Shown here: piece by piece, positions 59,694 to 64,000 of the stretch
Layout of the letters: each line of letters starts with the position of its first letter
How positions within the stretch are numbered: position 1 is the first letter of the stretch
Notes under the pieces: generated by a model
The model's database searches: none
What the model was told of the DNA's origin: nothing
The model's input: only the letters and a program-made list of their open reading frames with translations
Assembly: GCF_023161965.1 (NCBI RefSeq)
Contig: NZ_JALNTY010000004.1
Coordinates: 1-64,000 of the forward strand
Length of the DNA stretch: 64,000 nucleotides
Source: Anaerosoma tenue
Lineage (GTDB): Bacteria; Actinomycetota; Coriobacteriia; Anaerosomatales; Anaerosomataceae
Direction of reading: 5' to 3'
Made by a program: the position numbers and the translations under genes

Positions 59694-59857
59694 CAGCCGC
59701 CTGCCACGAGCACGATCACGATCGCGACGCCGCAGAACGACATCAGCGTCACGACGAAAGCGGCCTCGGCCAGTATCCCGGTCGCGAGGACTGCCACTGC
59801 ACGGCCAGCAGCGCGAAGCGTCGGCCGTTGGCTCCTGCGGGTCCGTGTGTTCATCAT
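59693..59857 (-). CDS. Small membrane protein between trkA and trkH
   Basis: A 54-residue protein starting ATG 59857 (second Met at 59854), with a basic N-terminus (MMNTRTRRSQRPTLRAAGR) and one long hydrophobic segment from about residue 20 to the C-terminus (LATGILAEAAFVVTLMSFCGVAIVIVL). It overlaps the trkA stop by 4 bases and the trkH start by 1, so it is translated with both. It is like KdpF in size and location, but no family was recognised. A small auxiliary subunit is plausible. Confidence 0.6.
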   Translation of the reverse strand: MMNTRTRRSQRPTLRAAGRAVAVLATGILAEAAFVVTLMSFCGVAIVIVLVAGG

Positions 59858-60276
59858 ACGGCCACCGCCGACGGGCAGGGGCCTATCGCGGCCATGATGC
59901 CCTCGGCGAGGATGTCGCTGTACGAGACGCAGGCGATACCCAGTGCCTCGAATATCCGGACGTTCTGCGGGTAATGCGCGAGGCCGGCGACCTTCCCGCT
60001 GTGGAGCACCTCTCGGGCCACGAGACACACGGCGATGTTGCACGCGTCGTCGCCGGTGGCCGCCATGACGCATGACGCATGGGATGCGCCAGCCTGCTTG
60101 AGTATCGCAGGGTCACGGGCGTCTCCCGCGATGACCATGGTGCCGGGGTAGGCAAAGGCCAAAGACTCGGCTTCCGTGTGATCGGATGTCACGATCACGA
60201 TGGCGTGGCCGCGCGACTCCAGAGCGGGAACGAGCCGCTCGATGACCGTGCCGCTTCCCACCAGGATGATCGCCAT
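59854..60276 (-). CDS. TrkA-N domain potassium regulator
   Basis: A 140-residue stand-alone TrkA-N/RCK-type domain. The nucleotide-binding loop reads LVGSGTVIERL, where the third Gly of GxGxxG is lost. The acidic strand end (VIVTSD), the GDARD motif and the AATGDDACNIAVCLVARE segment match the family. The RCK_C domain is missing. The start is ATG 60276 with agaggagg upstream. It probably gates the TrkH channel of the same operon. Confidence 0.85.
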   Translation of the reverse strand: MAIILVGSGTVIERLVPALESRGHAIVIVTSDHTEAESLAFAYPGTMVIAGDARDPAILKQAGASHASCVMAATGDDACNIAVCLVAREVLHSGKVAGLAHYPQNVRIFEALGIACVSYSDILAEGIMAAIGPCPSAVAV

Positions 60277-60332
60277 GTGTGCCTCCTCTGGAATCGCTGT
60301 GGCATGCGTGCGGGCACATACCTGCATCTTCG

Positions 60333-60398
60333 AGTCTAGGAGTCACGGCGTTCAGGGCGCGTAAACCAAGGCGGCCCATGCGTAAAGTGCGCGTAAAG
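60333..60398 (-). promoter_or_regulatory. Phased GCGTAAA repeats and promoter of the trk operon
   Basis: Three copies of GCGTAAA start at 60359, 60380 and 60391 (plus-strand reading), spaced 21 and 11 bases, about two and one helical turns. They look like OmpR/KdpE-family direct repeats. On the minus strand they lie upstream of a -10 box TAGACT (60338-60333), where an activator would act. The trkA-like gene starts at 60276. Confidence 0.6.
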
Positions 60399-60405
60399 GT
60401 ATGCC

Positions 60406-61103
<698 letters not shown>

Positions 61104-61107
<4 letters not shown>

Positions 61108-62615
61108 GGGGTCTCCTTAAGCGGCAACATCAGAAGTATGCGCGTTCCGCGAGGGCGCTCGTCGGCGATTGCGATGTCGCCTTCGTTCGCTCGGAGGATC
61201 TCCCGGGTGATCGACAGCCCAAGGCCGGTGCTGGATCGGTGCGCGCGCCCCTCGCGGCCACGGTAGAACTTGTCGAACACCAAGGGCTTCTCATCGGCGG
61301 GGATGCCCGGACCGGTGTCGCTGACCCAGACCGTCATCCGGTCATCGGCTGCGGCCCCAACGGTCACGGGTCCCTCGCTGTAGTCGATCGCGTTGACGAT
61401 GACGTGATGCAGGGCCCTGGAGAGTTGCACGAAATCGAGATGGAGCATCGGCAGGTCCTCCGGCACGGCGAAGCGTATCCGCTCGCGCGCGGCGCGGGGC
61501 AACCTGCTCACCACCGACCCGACCAGCTCACCCACCTCGAAGTCGTCCGGTCGCGGGCGCCAGGCCTGTGCCTCGAGCCGCGATACGTCCAGCAGATCGG
61601 CTATCGCCTCGTCCAGGCGGTCCAGATCCTCCGTGATGTCGTGCAACTTCTCCCTGATCGCCCCGGCGTCACGCTCCACGTCGGGCTCCAGGAGGTCGGT
61701 CACCGCTGCGGTGATGGACGCGAGCGGGGTCTTGAGCTCGTGTGACACCGACGAGACGACGGCCGAGCGCAGCCGCTCTGCCTCCTGCGCCGCAGCCGCG
61801 TGCATCGCCACCCTGTTGAGGCGCTGGCTGTGCAGGAACGCTGCCAGCAGGTTGGCCAGCGATCGCACGAACCTGCTCTCCGCTTCGTCGAGCGGCCTCT
61901 CGGCGGACAACTCGAGCAGTCCCTCAGCGGTCTGTGCCGAGACGAGCGGCACCAGCATCCTTTGACCGTCGATCTCCTCGCCCTCCCCATGTGGCGTCAC
62001 CACAACGGGACCCGGGGTCGTGTCCGCCCCGGAGGTCATGTGCCGCCACAACCGCGTCACCTCGGACGCAGGCGGCGCGTCCTCCCCGATCGATCTCAGA
62101 GCGCCATCCGCGCCAGGTATCCAGAATGCCGCGGCGCGGGCATGCGCGATGTCGGTGAGCTCGCGACGCGCCGCCTCGGCCAGGCTCGCGGCGTTGGTCT
62201 CGGAGACGAGCGACCTGCTCAGTCGGTTGAGCGCGGCGGTGTGCCGCTCTTCCCGTTGAGCCACAAGCTCGCGGTCGCGCAATCGACCGGTCTGCAGGCC
62301 GATGGCGGTACCTACGACCAGGAAGGCTGCAAGGTGGATGACGTCACCCCGGCTTGCAACGAACAGCGTGTGATAAGGGGGGATGAAGAAGAAGTTCCAC
62401 GCGAAGAACGCCAGCACGGCCGACAACACGCCGGGACCTACCCCTGCGGTGCCGGCCACGAAGCCCAGGACCAGAAGGTATGGCCAGCCCCAGCGCTCCC
62501 CGCCAAGCAACTCACGGAACGGGATGAACAGTGCGGTGGCGCCCACTATCGCGAGCGCCGCGGCCGGATAGCCGTGGCGTCGCATCGTCTCGCGTATGCG
62601 TGATGGGATATCCAC
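61104..62615 (-). CDS. kdpD: KdpD-like sensor histidine kinase (short form)
   Basis: A 503-residue kinase. The DUF4118 four-helix membrane domain (18-108) is followed by a GAF-like domain (125-265), HisKA with His292 in SHELKTPLAS, and an ATPase domain (NAID, DTGPGIP, STGLGLSI). It lacks the N-terminal KdpD and Usp domains of E. coli KdpD, matching short KdpD forms. The start is GTG 62615, with GGAGGTCA 9 bases upstream. It pairs with the KdpE-like regulator by a 4-base overlap. Confidence 0.88.
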
Positions 62616-62686
62616 TGCGCGGTGACCTCCCTGTCCCTACAGCGAACACGATAGCACCGGGAGCATGCTCGCAGTGCCGCGTGCGC

Positions 62687-62692
62687 TATGCT
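62687..62692 (+). promoter_or_regulatory. Possible -10 box before the DUF362 gene
   Basis: TATGCT at 62687-62692 is 31 bases before the start codon of the DUF362 gene in the 108-base gap divergent from the kdpD-like gene. The -35 region is weak. Confidence 0.3.
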
Positions 62693-62723
62693 TGCCACAG
62701 CCGCAACCGCTGCGAGGAGACCG

Positions 62724-63854
62724 ATGATGTCAGCCCGGGTAGCCGTCGTCCGCTGTGAGACGTACGAACCCTCGGAGGTGTCCGGCGCCATTCGTCGCGC
62801 GTTCGATCTCCTGGGTGGGGCCGATCGCTTCGTGGGTCCGGGCGAACGCATCGTGCTCAAGCCGAACCTCCTCGTGGCGAGCGCCGCGGACAAGGCGGTC
62901 ACCACGCACCCGACAGTCTTCTCTGCGGTGGCGACGGCACTGGCCGAGGCGGGAGCCGAGCTCACGTGGGGCGACTCACCTGGCTTCGGCGGCGCGCTCG
63001 GCGTGGGCAAGCGTGCGGGTGTCGCCCAGGAGGCGGAGCGCCTCGGGATAGAGATGGCCGACTTCGAGCATGGCCGGACGATTCCGTTCACTGACGGCGG
63101 GCTCATCAAGCAGTTCACCATCGCCGAGAGCGTTGCCGCGGCCGACGGGCTGGTGTCGCTGCCTAAGCTCAAGACGCACGCGCTCACACGCATGACCGGT
63201 GCGGTCAAGAACCAGTTCGGATGCATCCCCGGCCTGCTCAAGGGCGAGTTCCACACCCGGATGCCCGATGTGGAGCGTTTCAGCCAGATGCTCGTGGACC
63301 TCAACCGCCTGCTCCGGCCGCGACTCTTCGTGATGGACGCGGTCGTCGCCATGGAGGGTAACGGCCCACGGGGCGGCGATCCCCGGCAGGTAGGGGTGCT
63401 GCTGGCGTCAGATGACCCTGTGGCCATCGATGCGCTCGGCTGCAGGATCATGTCGCTCGATCCGGCGCTCGTCGACACGGTCGTGTACGGCGAGAAGTGG
63501 GGGCTCGGCAGCGCGAGCGACATCGAGATCCTTGGCGACGAGTTGCCGGTGCTCCCCGACTACCGGGTGAACCGGGAGCCTGCCTCCACCACACGCGGGC
63601 TCGGGTCGTCGCTGGGCAAGCGGCTGTTGGCGCCACGCCCGTACATCATCGCCGAGCGATGCACCCGGTGCGGCACGTGCGTGCACGTGTGCCCTGTCGA
63701 CCCCAAGGCCGTCGACTGGGGTGCCGGTGACCACCGCATTCCGCCCGTGCACGACTATGATCGATGCATCCGATGCTACTGCTGCCAGGAGATGTGTCCG
63801 GAGCGCGCGATCGAGGTGAAGACGCCCCTGCTCGGCAGGTTGATCAGGCGGTGA
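62724..63854 (+). CDS. DUF362 domain iron-sulfur protein
   Basis: A 376-residue protein. The DUF362 domain (about 10-270) contains VLKPNLL, SLPKLKTHALTRMTGAVKNQFG and a central DAVVAMEGNGPRGG. A C-terminal two-cluster ferredoxin domain (310-370) has CTRCGTCVHVCPVDP and CIRCYCCQEMCPERAI. The family is uncharacterised in detail, often found in anaerobes with the ferredoxin tail. The start is ATG 62724 with gaggag 5 bases upstream. Ferredoxin-linked electron transfer is likely. Confidence 0.88.
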   Translation: MMSARVAVVRCETYEPSEVSGAIRRAFDLLGGADRFVGPGERIVLKPNLLVASAADKAVTTHPTVFSAVATALAEAGAELTWGDSPGFGGALGVGKRAGVAQEAERLGIEMADFEHGRTIPFTDGGLIKQFTIAESVAAADGLVSLPKLKTHALTRMTGAVKNQFGCIPGLLKGEFHTRMPDVERFSQMLVDLNRLLRPRLFVMDAVVAMEGNGPRGGDPRQVGVLLASDDPVAIDALGCRIMSLDPALVDTVVYGEKWGLGSASDIEILGDELPVLPDYRVNREPASTTRGLGSSLGKRLLAPRPYIIAERCTRCGTCVHVCPVDPKAVDWGAGDHRIPPVHDYDRCIRCYCCQEMCPERAIEVKTPLLGRLIRR

Positions 63855-63914
63855 GGTGGTACGCTTGAGACCGGTCGTGCGCGGCGCCTGGACCCCCTGA
63901 GAACGGAGTCATCC

Positions 63915-64000
63915 ATGGACGCGATCCTCGGCATGTACGGTTGGGCGGCCCTCGCGGTGTTCGCCTACATGACAACCGGCTTCGTGGTCGCCCTCATCCT
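63915..64000 (+). CDS. Start of a membrane protein (possibly DUF1295 family), cut by the window end
   Basis: Only 28 residues are visible (MDAILGMYGWAALAVFAYMT...), which form a hydrophobic first helix. The AVFAYMT pattern resembles the start of DUF1295/steroid-dehydrogenase-like membrane proteins. TACGCT at 63860-63865 is a possible -10 box. The rest lies outside the window. Confidence 0.45.
   Translation, partial: MDAILGMYGWAALAVFAYMTTGFVVALI

Overview
The window is high-GC DNA carrying about 74 densely packed genes, many of them coupled through 1-8 base stop/start overlaps. I see no rRNA, tRNA, CRISPR array, insertion sequence or prophage. Gene content points to an anaerobic or microaerophilic, respiring, high-GC bacterium, most likely an actinobacterial lineage of the Coriobacteriia/OPB41 type. 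The reasons are three tungsten-type aldehyde:ferredoxin oxidoreductases, ferredoxin-like iron-sulfur proteins, c-haem lipoproteins, a UbiA prenyltransferase, a KimA plus two-TrkA cluster, a MerR/TipAS regulator, and an in-frame UGA that is best read as selenocysteine. The taxonomic placement is inference.

Layout. 1-3.8 kb: a four-cluster ferredoxin, an AOR, an unknown 142-residue protein and a dihaem lipoprotein. 4.1-8.5 kb: DegV, an RlpA-like secreted protein, a monohaem lipoprotein, a DUF2177 membrane protein and an alpha-amylase-family enzyme. 8.5-15.9 kb: a signalling region with a small secreted protein, an HD-GYP protein, a degenerate LuxR-type regulator, a receiver-PAS-GGDEF/EAL-like protein with a broken GGDEF motif, and a 1012-residue hybrid-sensor histidine kinase. 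16-21 kb: MarR, PAP2, acylphosphatase, UbiA, an ABC exporter pair and a YgjP-like metalloprotease. 21-26 kb: KimA-like permease, two TrkA proteins and a Na/Ca exchanger. 26-30.4 kb: a heterodimeric ABC exporter under a MarR regulator with two matching operators.

30.5-34.7 kb: YqeY, a glyoxalase-fold protein, arginine deiminase, nitroreductase and an HMA/cupredoxin-like exported protein. 34.8-36.0 kb: a PerR-like regulator followed by a peroxiredoxin whose peroxidatic residue is encoded by UGA, with a GGUC-loop SECIS-like hairpin 17 nt downstream. 36-39.4 kb: thioesterase, RlmA-like methyltransferase, a receiver-like protein lacking its phosphoacceptor Asp, and a DEAD-box helicase. 39.7-42.9 kb: beta-grasp protein, AOR, second beta-grasp protein (GG terminus) and ThiF/MoeB. 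43-48.8 kb: RlmKL, an RHH/PIN toxin-antitoxin pair, a NapH-like Fe-S membrane protein, cold-shock protein, CrcB and a MerR regulator.

48.9-52.5 kb: SCP2-like protein, iron alcohol dehydrogenase and a third AOR, all overlapping, which suggests alcohol/aldehyde/acid interconversion. 52.5-57.6 kb: EamA transporter, a HAD phosphatase-PsuK-PsuG-LOG operon for pseudouridine breakdown, and a thioredoxin reductase. 57.7-62.6 kb: a KdpD/KdpE-like two-component system in the same orientation as a TrkA-small membrane protein-TrkH-exported protein operon, separated by three helically phased GCGTAAA repeats. The window ends with a DUF362 ferredoxin-type protein and the start of a membrane protein. The strongest finding is the selenocysteine peroxiredoxin, which ordinary gene calling would truncate. 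Other notable points are the phased-repeat control of trk, the paired beta-grasp proteins around an AOR, and the set of degenerate signalling proteins.
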